DNA of 64,000 nucleotides, from NCBI GenBank assembly GCA_036245525.1, contig BTPG01000004.1, forward strand, positions 162,560,574 through 162,624,573, written 5' to 3'. Numbering within the stretch: the first letter of the stretch is position 1; each line of letters starts with the position of its first letter. This DNA is from Semisulcospira habei (lineage: Eukaryota > Mollusca > Gastropoda > Semisulcospiridae). The notes below the pieces were generated by a model. It was not told where the DNA came from. It saw only the letters and a list, made by a program, of their open reading frames with translations, and made no database searches. The translations under genes were made by a program, and so were the position numbers. Shown in pieces: positions 45,757-57,548 of the stretch.

Positions 45757-47205
45757 TTACATGACGCACTGTATTTGTTTCATGACATATTATAGCAGCT
45801 GAAATTCGACACATGAGCAGCACTTTCAGAAAAGGTCGTGAATGATTGCAATAAAGACGCCTACACTGGGTTTGGGTGAGCAGCGGACTTTATATTGTTC
45901 TGTACCACAATAACAACAAATATTCAGCATCGACAGACCTAAGAGGATTTATAAACAGATAGTTCGGTGTTGTGGATTTTGCTCTACAGTAGTGATCGAT
46001 GTTTGGAAAATCTGTCTGGAGATATCCCATTTTGAAATCCATCTACCTCATTTGTGCTATTATACAATCACGAGACATGAAATCAAGCACTGAAACCTGC
46101 CCATTTTGTCGATACCGAATTATATTTGTTATTAGTATATTATCGCATTACACTTAGAAGTGAAACAGCGGGTCCGCTGCCTGCCCAATCGCACTATACC
46201 ATTGTATTCAAATGGACGAGTTAACACAAATAATGTCCGATGTCGACCTATTATGAGATGGCGACTATTTAACAATTGACCTAACCTTTCACTTTGCATG
46301 GCAAGATCAGTTTCATTTTCAAGGTAAACGATTTTCTGATGTTGAGGTATACGATTTTTATTTTGATGTTGAGAACTTCAAATTCCGAATGGGATAGTCT
46401 TGATATAGTGATGCAATACCTGTGTCCGTCTTTTTGTTGTTTTGTTTTGTTGTTGTTCACTTTAACTATGCGTCCGCGGTGACCGTACAAATTTGTTACA
46501 TTGATTTCTGAGCAAAACTGCATGTTTCACTCACGGACAGATTAATTAAGACACCTGACTGTGATATAGCCCCACAAAGGCCGTTATATCAGATCACCAG
46601 GTACTTTCTGTTTTGCTCGAGGACCTGGATTTTGGAGCTATAAATAGCTTTTATCTCGGCTGTGCCGCTTGGTGGAGTTGAGCGGCGCATACGCTTCAGC
46701 GGTAAAACGGACACAAAGTCATGGAGTGGAGGAGACTCAATTATGAAACACTTAAGCGAAAACGTCTCGCGCGACATCACTCCAAAGAAAGACAGACTCA
46801 ATCGGACACCAGGATTTGATAGAGAGTACATTGATGCATCTTAGAACAAAGACAAATTGCAAAAGTTGAATCGATGAAGAAGCAGTTCCAGTTTGAAAAA
46901 AAGTGACACATTGTTTCATATTAGGCACCATTTGCTTTATATGAAACACCAGATCTTCTATTATGAAACTCTGTGAATATGTCCTTTTTACAAGTTTTAC
47001 TTACGGTTTGTTGCAAAATTAAGGTATGAGAAAAGTTAAGCACACAGTGTCGGCTCATTTAACATTGAAAGTGTTAATATAACGAGTCATCCGACACTGG
47101 TCCACCATTGGTCCATCCGCCCAACATCCTTTGTTTATCTAATTGTGACAGATTTTAGCATTATAATTTTCTGAGAGACCTGAGGAGCCACAGACTTGTA
47201 ATTTA
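45757..47205. other. No gene recognised
   Basis: Plain AT-rich sequence. The phrase (t)atgaaaca(c) appears at about 46742 and 46940-46970 and clusters again near 50.4 kb. Confidence 0.4.
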
Positions 47206-47209
47206 ACAC

Positions 47210-47600
47210 AGTGATCTTATTTGATAATAGCTTCGAATTTATGTTCATATGGCTGACCTCCATGAAAGGTCAAGGTTACAAAGGTCAATAAATGGGACAA
47301 AGTGCGATGTTTGTAAGAAACTAGCTATAATTTTATTTTAAAACTTGCCAAAGAGAACACTGATGATACAACTTTTGCTTGCAGCTCTACCGTGACCTTT
47401 GACCTTAACGAGAGGTCATAAATACGTTATTGTGGCTGTTTATGGAAGGTTGTTGCTATTAAAGGTGGTTCGTTTATGAACTTTGCAGTAGGACCCTAAT
47501 AGAAATGTTGCTAGGGATTACACTGTCTGTGCATATTACTTTTATTGGTTCCTACCAAAGGTCAAAGGTCAGGCAAAGTTAGCAAGTGTGTAAAACATAT
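47210..47600 (+). repeat. Diverged AGGTCA-motif repeat
   Basis: AGGTCA-type pairs occur at about 47272 (aaaggtcaaggtta), 47392 (gtgacctttgacctt, inverted) and 47561 (aaaggtcaaaggtca, exact DR1), in sequence related in layout to the copies at 16.2 and 48.1 kb. Confidence 0.45.
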
Positions 47601-47689
47601 TTTATGGGAAAAACAACTACTGCATTTAGTTTTTCCACATTAGAAGTAAAACTTGATAAGAGTTAGCATTATCGATACAGCTTTATGTA

Positions 47690-47965
47690 CTTGTTCAGAA
47701 GCGGATTCAGGGGATGGGGGTGTTCCAGGGCTTCCGAAACCACTGGCTCCCAGAATATTTTTTTATGTGTAATTTTCCATTTTGGGGGAGTTTGGACCAC
47801 CCTCCCCCTCGCCTCCTTTTGTAAATTGGACCCCCCCCCCCCGATCCTCCCCCCCTCCCCCTCCTCCCCCCCCCCCCAGAATGTGGACCCCCACCTGTCA
47901 TTTGATTTGTCGGCCAGTGGTGGAAAGGTCTACAGACCTCTGTCCCCCTTCACTCTACCCTCCAC
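47690..47965 (-). repeat. G/C-rich dispersed repeat (family G)
   Basis: It starts agaagcggattcagg, the complement of the terminal aatccgcttct/atccgcccctg motif. It has C runs at 47831-47876 and contains tgatttgtcggccagtgg, the core motif seen at 3690 and 19460. Confidence 0.6.
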
Positions 47966-48117
47966 CCGCACTATCACCAGACCAAGCAGCCATCGTTTGA
48001 TATTCACCCTCCTGACATTCACAGCAACTGAGACAGCGCCGACAGGAAGAGTTCGCATGAAACCCATGATTTGTCTAAATATGTCTACGAAATCACCGGC
48101 ACGGTTTTTGGGATTTT

Positions 48118-48948
48118 TGGCTCACGTGCGAAGCAAAAGTGAGTCTATGTTTTGGGCCAGTGGTCGTCCTTCCGTCGTCAGTCGTCTGTCGTCCGTGGTA
48201 AACTTTAACGTTGACATTTTCTCGGAGACTATTCAAGCCACATTCTTCAAACTTGGCTCAAGGATACTTTGTGGTACGACCTTTCTAAACATACCAATTT
48301 GAGTGACCTCTCACAAAGGTCAAGGGTCACAAGAGCTCAGGAAATATGTGAAAAATAGCCATATTTTGACAAAAGATGTTTTTTCTCAAATACTATTCAC
48401 AACTTCAAACCCAAACTTGGTACAGAGATACCTGATGGTAAGACCTATCTATGCATACTAATTTGGATGACCCCTCAGAAAGGTCAAGGGTCATAAGGGC
48501 TCAGAAAATAGGTCCGAAATAGCCATATTTTGACAAACGCTGATTTTTCTCAAACACTATTCACAACTTTAAACCCAAACATGCTACAGAGATATCTGAT
48601 GGGAAGACCTTTCTATGCACACTGATTTGGTTGATCCCTCGGAAAGGTCGAGGGTCACGAGAGCTCATGAAATAGGTCTAAAATAGCCATATTTTGACAA
48701 AAGATGTTTTTTTCTCAAATACTATTCACAACTTCAAACCCAAATTTGGTACAGAGATACCTGATGGTAAGACCTATCTATGCATACTAATTTGGATGAT
48801 GCCTTGGAAAGGTCAAGGGTAACGGGGGGTTGACAGATGTGTGAAAAATGCTTACATTTTAAGAAAACATGGATTTTGCTGCTGCAGAAGCCAGCCCTTG
48901 TCACAAAGGTCACACATATGTAAATCTGTCATACACGTGAGCCATAAT
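48118..48948 (+). repeat. Dispersed repeat with AGGTCA direct-repeat units, copy 2
   Basis: Starts ggctcacgtgcgaagc and ends tacacgtgagcc, giving a 10-bp perfect inverted terminus (GGCTCACGTG / CACGTGAGCC). Four units lie between, with aaaggtcaagggtca-type motifs at 48315, 48479, 48643 and 48808: a period of 164-165 bp. Unit sequence (ctatgcatactaatttggatga, tagccatattttgacaaa, cacaacttcaaaccca) is well preserved, more so than in the 16.2-kb copy. No protein is encoded. Confidence 0.75.
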
Positions 48949-49486
48949 GGCTTTGCCTTTCTTGTTTTGTTGTTGTTGGTTTAGCTTTCTTGCACCTTAA
49001 ATAGAGGTCATTCGGAATAGTATTCGTGGTATAAAAGCATATTTAGATACTCTCAAACTTTTGCGCCTAAAGTTAACTTTTTAAAATGTGTGTAAGAAAA
49101 ATGACTAATCTTTACAAGTACATCGAACTATGATGACCTGGACCTTTTCTGCAGGTGAATTGTGTATGTTAAGTGCTATTGTAAACTACAGTTGTGTCGA
49201 GCTTAAAGTCGTTTGATGTTATAGTCCCTGAAAAATTGCCTTAGACAAACGCACGCATGCACACACCACGGATGAAGAGCGGATGTATGGATGATTGGTG
49301 ACTATATTTATACTGTTTCACATTTTCTGTCATACCTAAGCCAGCAAGGTTTGCTCTTGGGTCCGCTTTTTAGCCCCACCCACTCTATGCAGACAGTAAT
49401 GCGCCATTTCGTCTGTCTGAAAGCATCCCCAACAACTGTGCGCGTCATCTTGTAGCGACATAAGCTTGGTTTTTGACATATCTGTC
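48949..49486. other. No gene recognised
   Basis: No supported exon or repeat. Confidence 0.4.
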
Positions 49487-49696
49487 TTATTCTCTTCGCT
49501 GCCACTGGACGTAAATATTGCTCTAAAGTCTTTCTCAATTCAGTTCCAAAGAACCCCAGCTGTCCAATCAATATATACAAAATTGTGTCAGCAAGAGCCA
49601 AAATCCTCATGAGCCCCCGCAACCGCGGGGCTCATTAGCATCTATGTATCTTGCAGGTGGATCCTATCGAGAGTTTTTAAGCTGTATAAGGGTTAA
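49487..49696. mobile_element. TTAA palindromic element, family 3
   Basis: Starts ttattctcttcgctgccactgg and ends aagggttaa. The hairpin core at about 49600-49650 is cctcatgagcccccgc / gcggggctcattag. The left end has TTAT in place of TTAA. It is related to the pair at 23.2-23.6 kb. Confidence 0.55.
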
Positions 49697-49699
49697 ATC

Positions 49700-50290
49700 A
49701 AAATATCATCAAATAAAATTTGGATGAAATGGGGCCTGTGATTTCAGAGGTATAGCCTGCACAAAGGCTCACACAAATATAACCTCTGCGACCTTCACCT
49801 TAGAGGTAGTGAACTCGTTTTGTTAATGACATCACAATTGTGCATAAGGGATAATTTCCTAAATAATTCAAAGCAAATCAGTACGTTTTCAGAGGTATTG
49901 TCTGCACAATAGTCTGCAAAAACAACTGTTAGCTATGACCTTGACTTTGAGGTAGAGGCGCATTTATGATTGATGGCAATATGTGATTTATTATCTAAAA
50001 TTTGGATTAAATGGGCCCAATGGTTTGGGGATATTGACAGGCATACAAATCTGCACAAAACAAGTATGGCCGCTGTGACCTTGGCCTTTAAGGCAGTGAA
50101 CAGATTATGGTGCGCCACACCATTGTATCGTCACAAAATATCACAATTTGTCATTTGGACCGAATCGTTTCGGTGTTTACTGCAACATTGCATGTACAAC
50201 GGCATACATTTTAAATGTAGCCGTTGTGACCTTTACTTTGAAGAAAGGGACAAGATCCTGGTGTGGGATACTCTGTTTTGAGATAAAAAC
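49700..50290. repeat. Diverged tandem repeat, about 147-bp period, 4 units
   Basis: Four units, each with aaaatttggat(g/t)aaatggg-like sequence, an aggtat/catacaaatctgcacaa stretch and a (t)gtgacctt(g)-type motif at about 49785, 49932, 50073 and 50222 (steps of 147, 141 and 149 bp). The tgaccttgacttt motif is an AGGTCA half-site pair read on the minus strand. Confidence 0.55.
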
Positions 50291-50369
50291 CATCAACATC
50301 TTAAATTTGGAACAAACTGGCTGGATGGCTTCAGATATATACGCTGAGCAAACACTGCTCCTTATATGA

Positions 50370-50455
50370 AACACTGTACTAAATATGGAACACTGTTCTA
50401 AGTATGAAACACTGTTTCATATAAGCCGCTTTCTGTGTTTCATAATAGGAAAACG
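50370..50455. repeat. Cluster of ATGAAACACTG motifs with small palindrome
   Basis: atatgaaacactg, atatggaacactg and gtatgaaacactg occur within 50 bp. The last is followed by gtttcatat, forming tatgaaac-act-gtttcata. Confidence 0.6.
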
Positions 50456-51160
50456 GATCCCTCTCCAGTAAAATGCATGCCTCCAAAACAACAAGATGAG
50501 GATTTCATCCCAAAGTCTACTGTATTGTTTGGAGCTCACATGCGTTTTTCATTAGGAACATTCAGAGTTGTTCATATTTTTTGGCATATTATGCTGATCC
50601 ATTCCCTTCTCTCTAAGCCAACCTCTGATAAACACACACCGGCGCGCACAAGTAAAGACGGACACACGGCGCTTCCCGCCATTAGTACGCTCTGTGGGCT
50701 CGTGTAGCGAGTGGAATTCTGAAGAAGAAGAATAACACGAGCAGCAAAATGACGTCAGTATAAGCTTCACGTCAAGGCATCCCTAATCCCACGACGCCGT
50801 GTGACGAATTTGATGTTTCACGTCACTCATCAGAAAGTCACGCAGCCTCTTCCAGGGCTGAATGTTTTGTTTCAGACATCCTCTTCCAGAGCTGACTGTT
50901 TGATGGGAGTATATAGTGGCTCTTAAACTTGCAAAAATGAATTAATTCTTATTCAAAAGGTTGAAGAGGTACAACGCTGGATTACGAACTCATTCAATAT
51001 CTCCCTTTAATCTAGATGTATGCAATGTATGTAGTAAGAAATAGAAAAAATACGGACTCAAATGGGGATCAACCGCTTTTTGTCAAACATCCATTTTCTT
51101 GTCAACGCGTAACTTAATGAAACAAGATGGGACCCCAACCCAAAGTTGTTCATATTTTCA
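50455..51160 (+). repeat. Family A modules, copy
   Basis: 50480-50810 matches 11395-11830 (atgaggattt..., tctactgtattgtttggag, gaacattcagagttgttcat, aatgacgtca..., cttcacgtca). 50930-51130 matches the acaacgctgg / aactcattcaatatct / aagatc...tacggactcaaatggggatc blocks of the other copies. No CA tract is present in this copy. Confidence 0.6.
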
Positions 51161-52380
51161 AGCTTATCCTTCTGATCCATCTCCTAATACTCTAACCCTC
51201 TGATCTACAGACACTGTAGATCGTAGACCAAGCGCATACCAAGGAACAGCGCTTGGGAGTCTCTGCTATGTTAAAAACGTGTAGGAGTGATGGCGCACAA
51301 ATATCTGACAAAGGAGGTAGAAAATAAGGCCTAATATTAATGCTATACAGTGTCCAAAGCTGTTCTGCTACCTGAAAGTACGTCGCAACTTGGAAGCAAA
51401 GCGTCACCGTTTGACGCTTGTCTTCGATATCGACTCACTCGGGGCCGGACGTCGTCTTGGTTTTGTAAATTTGCCGTGGAAACACACTTGAGAAATCATG
51501 AGATCGGTCATGTTATCCCCAGAATAGTAACTCGCGTGTAAATGTAAAAGAGCTCGTGCGTGCGTAATCGAAAGAGGAGACGACAATTAAAAAAATAATG
51601 CGTTTTTAAATACAAATGATTGTCTGTTGTTTACCATAGTACGTGAGTTTTGTGTGTGTGTAATGGCCTCTTGTGGGTATTGTGGCAGTAAAACGTGTAG
51701 GAGTCGTGGCGCGGCGCTAAACGACAGATTTGTTTTTTTAAAGAAAGGAACCAGAGAAGCAACCTACCTGGAGCTTCTATGTCGCCATAAAGTCATGTAG
51801 AAGGTTTTATTAAATACACAAGCCAATCAGCTATTGCGACGTGAAAGATTTCAGACCTCCCGCAATTTTCTCCACAACAAATTGAAGAATTTGGTCGGAT
51901 AAATAGATTCCACGTCATTAGCATATTTGATGGTAACAAGAAAACGTTTACGGCACTCGACAGCACTGAAGATGACGTCATATTCTTGTTCATAATTCCT
52001 TTGACGCCTCATTCTTGCAGTACATATAAAAACACTGTACTCTTTGGGAAGGCTCTTTACGGAAAGAAAAAGAAAAATACTAAGTAATTCTGCACCACCA
52101 GCTAATACTTTTACTAAGACAAATCTGTGGCGGATATGAAAGCACCACGTGTTCAAAACTGGAGATTTTTCCCGGTCTAACGACGAAAACAACCTACCCC
52201 AAGCAACGGAGCCACTCCGATTCTAGTGTGCGCCATGATTTCTGAAGGGAACTTAGGCGTTTGAAAAGCATTAGGATCCAAAATATCTTATGCACCACCG
52301 TCAAATCATCCGGTAAGTTAATGCGCCACTGATTTTCAGCGGTTGGATTCGGGGCCTCGGTTTTAGAGCCCCCAAAATTA
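51161..52380. other. No confident gene
   Basis: A small plus-strand frame at 51663-51800 (MASCGYCGSKTCRSRGAALN...) has a CxxC start and an acceptable ATG context. It is only 45 codons and is not recognised. The phrase acgtgtaggagt.(g)tggcgc occurs twice (about 51279 and 51689). Confidence 0.35.
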
Positions 52381-52384
52381 ACTG

Positions 52385-52916
52385 AGTTACACTAACACAC
52401 TGGCACACAGAAATAAAGATGGACGCACGGCGATTCCCGCCATTCGTAAGCTCTGTGGTCTGGCGTAGCATAGCTTTTCTGAAGAAGATTCATAGCACGA
52501 GCAGCGAAATGACGTCACTTCAAGCTTCACGTCATGGCATCATTAGTCCCACGACGCCGTGTTCATAGTGACGACTCGATGTTATACGTCATCATCGCAG
52601 CACTAACATTTGACGTATTGGAGGATCAAACTTGGCAATTTTCTTGCTGATTTTCACACCTAGGGCTTACAGGTCACAATTTGACCTAATCCTACCCCAG
52701 AGCCGGGACAAACAGCAGGCGTATGCAAACAATGTTTATGAAAAATCATGCGGGTATAGATAGTTTTTTTTTCGTTAATAAAACAGTTTTACAAATAACT
52801 CCGAAAAAGTGGTGCAGAAAATTGTCTGATTTTCACACCTAGAGCATACAGGTCACAATTGACCTAATCGTACCCGACAGTCGAGACAAACTGTAGGCTT
52901 ATGTAAATACCGTATA

Positions 52917-52991
<75 letters not shown>

Positions 52992-53475
52992 ATACACACA
53001 CACAAACACAAATACGGCGTTTTATAAAGTCGGTTGACCCGCATTTGAGTCTGTAATTTTCGTTCTATTTACTCGGAATTTTGGATATATTAATGAGAAG
53101 TTTGCTTTTTTCGTAACAAAAAAAAAAAAAAAGATTAATCCCAAATAATTCGTGAAATAAATCCCCAAAACGTGAATTTAAAAAAAAAATTAATTATCAC
53201 TCAAAACGTTCTAGAGGTACAAGACTGGTTAACAAACTCATTCAATATCTTCCTTTTATCTAGCTATATGCAAAATATCTAGTAAAAATAAGAAACATTA
53301 CGGACTCCAGTGTGGATCAACCGGTTTTTGTGAAACGGCTATTTTCTCGCCTATGAGCATCTTAATAAAAAAAATCAACAAAAACAAAAACTACCTCGAG
53401 ATTATTCTTTTAGGGACAATATAATTATTAAAATGACAAGCTTGTCCGTCCTCAAACTCGGGTTCTAGTCGCTGT

Positions 53476-53554
<79 letters not shown>

Positions 53555-53576
53555 AAACACACACACACACACACGT

Positions 53577-53637
<61 letters not shown>

Positions 53638-53660
53638 TACACATACGGCGTTTTATAAAG
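52385..53660 (+). repeat. Family A, long copy with two CA tracts
   Basis: 52395-52620 is nearly identical to 11670-11895, and 52640-53480 is collinear with 12090-12850. CA tracts lie at 52922-52990 and 53478-53636; each is followed by aatacggcgttttataaagtcggttgaccc, so a segment is repeated within this copy. Confidence 0.7.
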
Positions 53661-54275
53661 TCGGTTGACCCACTTTTGAGTCCGTAATTTTCGTTCTATT
53701 TACTCGGAATTTTGGATATAGCTAGCTTGAAAATAGACATTGGATGAGCTCGTTAGCCAGCTTTGTACCTCTTCGTAATAAGTAATTCATTGCCGAAAAA
53801 AAAAGTAAGAATTCTCGATTCGAGAGAAGGATCAGACAGTAACGATGACGTAACGGCGCCAAACACGTCAGTGTTACACAATGTTCTTAAATTGTCGCAA
53901 AGCACAAGATGTCAGTGTTATACAATGTTTCTGAATTGACATCAAATTCGTCACTGTGTAGACGGCGTCATAGGACTAGCGATGCCATGACTGAAGCTTA
54001 TAGTGACGTCATTTTGTTGCTCGTCGCTATATCAGCCCACAGTCCCAGAGCGTACTAATGGCGGGAAGCGCCATGTGTCCGTCTTTATTTATGTACGCTT
54101 GATCAGAGGTTGGGTTAGAGAGGAGGGAAATGGATCAGAAGGATAAGCTTAAAAATATGAACATGAACCCCGAATGTTCCTAAAAGAAAAGCGCATGTGA
54201 GCTCCAAACAATACGGTAGACGTTGGGATGGAATCCTCATTTTGTTTCACCTTAATCTGTAAGAATAAATAAATC
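53661..54275 (-). repeat. Family A, inverted copy
   Basis: Reverse complement of the 1780-2010 type blocks (agtaagaattc..., gatcagacagta, gccagctttgtacctctt), then of the 50480-50800 module (gaagcttatagtgacgtcattttg, gtactaatggcgggaagcgcc, ccaaacaatacggtagac). Together with the preceding copy it forms a head-to-head pair. Confidence 0.65.
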
Positions 54276-54925
54276 ACATCCGACACTCTTCAATGACAAT
54301 ATTGAGTAGCTTAGAATAACACTTCTGTAGCCAGGATGTGTACTGTACAAACGGGTTTTTTTTTTCGTGTGGGGAAGGACTTACGTTCAAAGTCGACGCC
54401 GCAAACAAAGGCAATACGCCACTGACGACGTCATTGTGCATGTGTAAAACTGTATGGCAGATGTGTGAATAATGTATCAGCTCTCTCGTGCATGGTTTAG
54501 CTGTGATGCACCCGGTCAGAGAAATTCACTAATGTTTCGGCGTGATTGATCGCCACGCCCCTACAGCGCAATGAGGTGGTGTTTCCCGATCTCAGGTCAT
54601 TCGTCAAGGTGAGCTCTATCTCCGTGCGAAATGGATCATCTCTACTATTCAGCGCAGGGTTTTCATAAGAAACTGCCCCTAGTTGAAAACAAATGAGGCT
54701 GTCCGCTTATGACAAAATGGGTATGCTAATGAATGCGCTCCACCTGGACTGAAAAATAGGTAAAGTTTATCCACTTCCATGCTTTCACCAGCAGGTTTCT
54801 GGAGAGAGATTAAAAAAATTTAAAAAAAACAAAAAAAAACACCCGTATTTCATGGGGAAGGGTGTTCACTTGTCTGTTAATTGTTACTATCGCCGAGTCA
54901 GAGTCAGTATAAATAGTCTAACAGT
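54276..54925. other. No gene recognised
   Basis: No supported exon. A-rich sequence near 54810-54845. Confidence 0.4.
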
Positions 54926-54929
54926 GAGA

Positions 54930-56230
54930 GAAATTGTCTACAGTTGTCGCTCCACTACGAAAAATAGACAATCCTGACAGTGAGAGGGCGACTGGATGGC
55001 TGCAAGATGGCGTATCGGGACGAAAGGTGGCTCGACGACTCGAGGTGCCCCATTCAGTCATACAGAGACTGCGGGAATGGTTTCGAGCACTGGACGTATG
55101 CATGATGGGTCCTGTTTTGGATGCCGACGGAAGACCACTGACAGGGAGAGAGGGTGTATCCAGCAGCAAGCTCTCCAGACGCGAAGTGCCTCTGCAAGTG
55201 TCATCATAAGGTAGTTCCGGATGGCAACCAATGTAAACATCTCTACTCAGACGAGCCATCGACGAACCGTCTTCATGATGCAGATCTTTACGCGTGCCAT
55301 CGGACCGTCAGACCTCGCCTCACACCAGAAGCTAAGGCAGCCTGTTTGGCATTCAGCATGCACCGTGTGCGAAGGAAATGCAACAATGGGCTCAAGTTCG
55401 TTTTATTGATTAGAATCGGTTCCGGCTGGATCACAAGGACGGCCGTAGCCGGGCATGGAGAAGAACAGGATAGCGTTTCGTAGTCGTTTGTGTTCGTGAT
55501 CTGATCAGCCATGGAGGAGGTTCCAAAATGGTGGGGGAGGGAGGGGAGTTTCAGCCAACATTTCAGGACACCCCTCTATCATATCTGTAGTGATTACGGT
55601 CTTCTAATTCTATTCAATGATGTCACTGTTTGGCTGTTACTGCGTCTGTCTTCCGTTTGACGTCATACCATTTCTACTAACGAGAGTGCTGTACGTTACT
55701 CCAGCACGGACAGCAGGCCATGCACATACTTTGAATAAAGTTACTGTTTTACATAACAAATGACGTAGTAATAACAGCCATTACATTGTCAAAGACTTAT
55801 TGACTGGCCAATGTTATCGAGATATGTGTACTTGGTATGTGTACAGCTCTACCAGCGCTAGCCTCACCTATCTGGTTTGTGTTATCGGGATACAATTTTG
55901 GGCCTACTAGTTGTCCCAGCACCGCAGCAAACAGGGTCGCTGGCGTTGCTACAAGAGGACAACGAGCATCGACACAGAACAGGAATTGTGGACGACTAGA
56001 GTACACAGTCTAGAGTACACAGAAAAGGTCTGGACTGCTAGCAGACCTGGTTTAGCACCGACTGGACATCTCTGGGATGCTCTTTGGCTGCAGGTAATGG
56101 ACAACTACCACCAACCGAGGAACCTGCAGCAGTTGCTTGAGACTAACAAGCGATGCCCCAAGCAACTCTTCCCCTCACGCACTATGCGCGAGGTTGGTGT
56201 ACGAATCGGGGTTGACATACCTATTATTGA
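54930..56230 (+). pseudogene. Second Tc1-like transposase, heavily decayed
   Basis: The N-terminal helix-turn-helix reads NPDSERATGWLQDGVSGRKV then ARRLEVPHSVIQRLREWF (54964-55080). After frame changes, RPRLTPEAKAACLAF and NRFRLDHKDGRSRAWRR (about 55310-55460) mark the region of the first catalytic Asp; a TAG replaces the residue after ID. About 350 bp of unrelated sequence follows. From about 55930 lie LQEDNEHRHRTGIVDD (second Asp region), GHLWDALWLQV with the third-acid region altered, and NYHQPRNLQQLLETNK plus LFPSRTMREVG near the C-terminus. It cannot encode a working enzyme. Confidence 0.75.
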
Positions 56231-56310
56231 CTTGTTTCTTTGTGCTGAAACATTTGTTGATGTTTTACGAACTACAAATGTTTTAGTTATCTCGAACAAA
56301 AATCACAAAT

Positions 56311-56650
56311 AAAAATGTCTGTGAAAAGAAAAGGGGAGAATGCCAGTGCTAATATTTTAGGAAGATTACAAAGTAAAGTAGGTAAAAACACTGTCAGGGG
56401 AGAGAAGTGTGCATGATCGACCAGTGATCATAGATCTACTTGGTCAAAGCACAAAAAAGATAAGAAAGAGGGAGTGTGCTAAGAAAGTGACTGAAGTGCT
56501 TTCAGTCACTTTCTTAGCGCACCCCCTCTTTCCTATCTTTTTTTGTGCTTTCTTGACCAAGTAGATCTATGATCACTGGTCGATCATGCACACTTCTCTC
56601 CCCTGACAATGCTTTTACCTACTTTGTAATCTTTCTAAAAATGTCTGTGA
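56311..56650. repeat. Foldback with 141-bp arms, flanked by a 14-bp direct repeat
   Basis: Arms at 56355-56495 and 56501-56640 pair at about 95% with a 5-base loop (gtgct), giving a 286-bp hairpin. The bases aaaaatgtctgtga occur exactly at 56311-56324 and 56637-56650, so the block looks like an insertion with a target duplication (or a recombination product). It lies directly after the decayed Tc1-like element. No protein is encoded. A transcript would fold into a long dsRNA-like stem. Confidence 0.85.
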
Positions 56651-56792
56651 TTTGTTTTTAATGAAATATGTAGGCCTGCCACTTAGAGGCAAGGCTGCAA
56701 ATTAAATTTTATTTTTAAAAAGTGAAGTTGTTACGCTTCTGTGTTTCCGAGCTCTGATTGTTTGAAAAGTAGCCTTTAACGTATTTGCAGTA

Positions 56793-56850
56793 GTTTAGAT
56801 AGATTCTTGAATTTCGAATGAGAATCTTAGTATCACCTTAACACCGATGT
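56793..56850 (-). repeat. Single arm of the 9.4-kb inverted-repeat element
   Basis: gagaatcttagtatcaccttaacaccgatgtaagaacctatttc matches the complement of 9430-9470 (about 40 of 47 bases). Confidence 0.5.
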
Positions 56851-56927
56851 AAGAACCTATTTCATACACACCTTTGTCTTAGCGCTCGCGGAACTATAGG
56901 AAGATCGACAAAGACCATAGATTACTT

Positions 56928-57141
56928 ACTGATTTAGCAGGAAAGTGACGAATTCAGGGTGGGTGGTCAAGCCAAGCTCTTGCTTTACGCGTTGCCACAT
57001 GTCCATATTCCCGTGTCCGATGTCAGTTCTACTTAGGGGTATCTTGTCTCTCTTCCTCTTTCTTCTCTTCAATTCCGAGTCTGTCAATGTCGGCGCGACT
57101 CGATGATACTTTCTTTTTTTCTTCGCTGGTTCATCCGACAT
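56928..57141 (-). CDS. Probable first exon of a nuclear protein
   Basis: ATG at 57139-57141 (minus) with AAA before it opens MSDEPAKKKRKYHRVAPTLT, then a second basic run KRRKRKRDK and GNMDMWQRVKQELGLTTHPE followed by FVTFLLN. The KKKRK stretch is a nuclear localisation signal. W..(V/L)K.(E/K)L.L.TH.E....LL resembles a short helical motif often found at the N-terminus of invertebrate zinc-finger or THAP-like proteins; that family link is from memory and uncertain. Right at the end the sequence aaatca/GTAAGTAAT gives a near-consensus splice donor, so the in-frame TAA just beyond is intronic. A CCAAT motif lies about 15 bases before the ATG. Later exons were not found. Confidence 0.6.
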
Positions 57142-57547
57142 TTTGTCTCTGATTGGTTATAATTATGCAGATGACCTTAGGTCAGTCGTATAGAATAGCT
57201 ATGACGTCAGCTACCATCGCCTATCAGAAGCAATCTTTTCCGGGATCCCACAAAAGATTCATTTTCATTTTGAACGGACGAAAGAAGTATTTGGTGGGAC
57301 AATAGGGTGGTCACTGTCTAAGTGGGTATCTATACTAAATACCAGTAACACATTTTTTTTGCGAACTGAAGCCTTAAAAAAGGTCGGGTGTGCCCCTTTA
57401 AACGCTCGTGAGCGTGCCTCACAATGTGAGATCCGGTCTGGCTGTGTCTCACATTGTGAGATACGATGTTTCCGCTTAACCCATACCATACTGAGGCTAA
57501 AAGCTTCAGATTTGTACACTGCCATATGCAAGCTACATTACAGTACT
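57142..57547. other. Upstream region of the nuclear-protein exon
   Basis: No repeat relationship is visible. A CCAAT box (minus strand) is next to the ATG. The region near 57415-57465 holds a doubled phrase, cacaatgtgaga / cacattgtgagat. Confidence 0.4.
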
Positions 57548-57548
57548 T

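Noticed and set aside
51663..51800. Small CxxC-containing frame as a zinc-finger gene
   Set aside because: Only 45 codons, no second half of a zinc site, no splice donor seen; left as a note in the intergenic entry.
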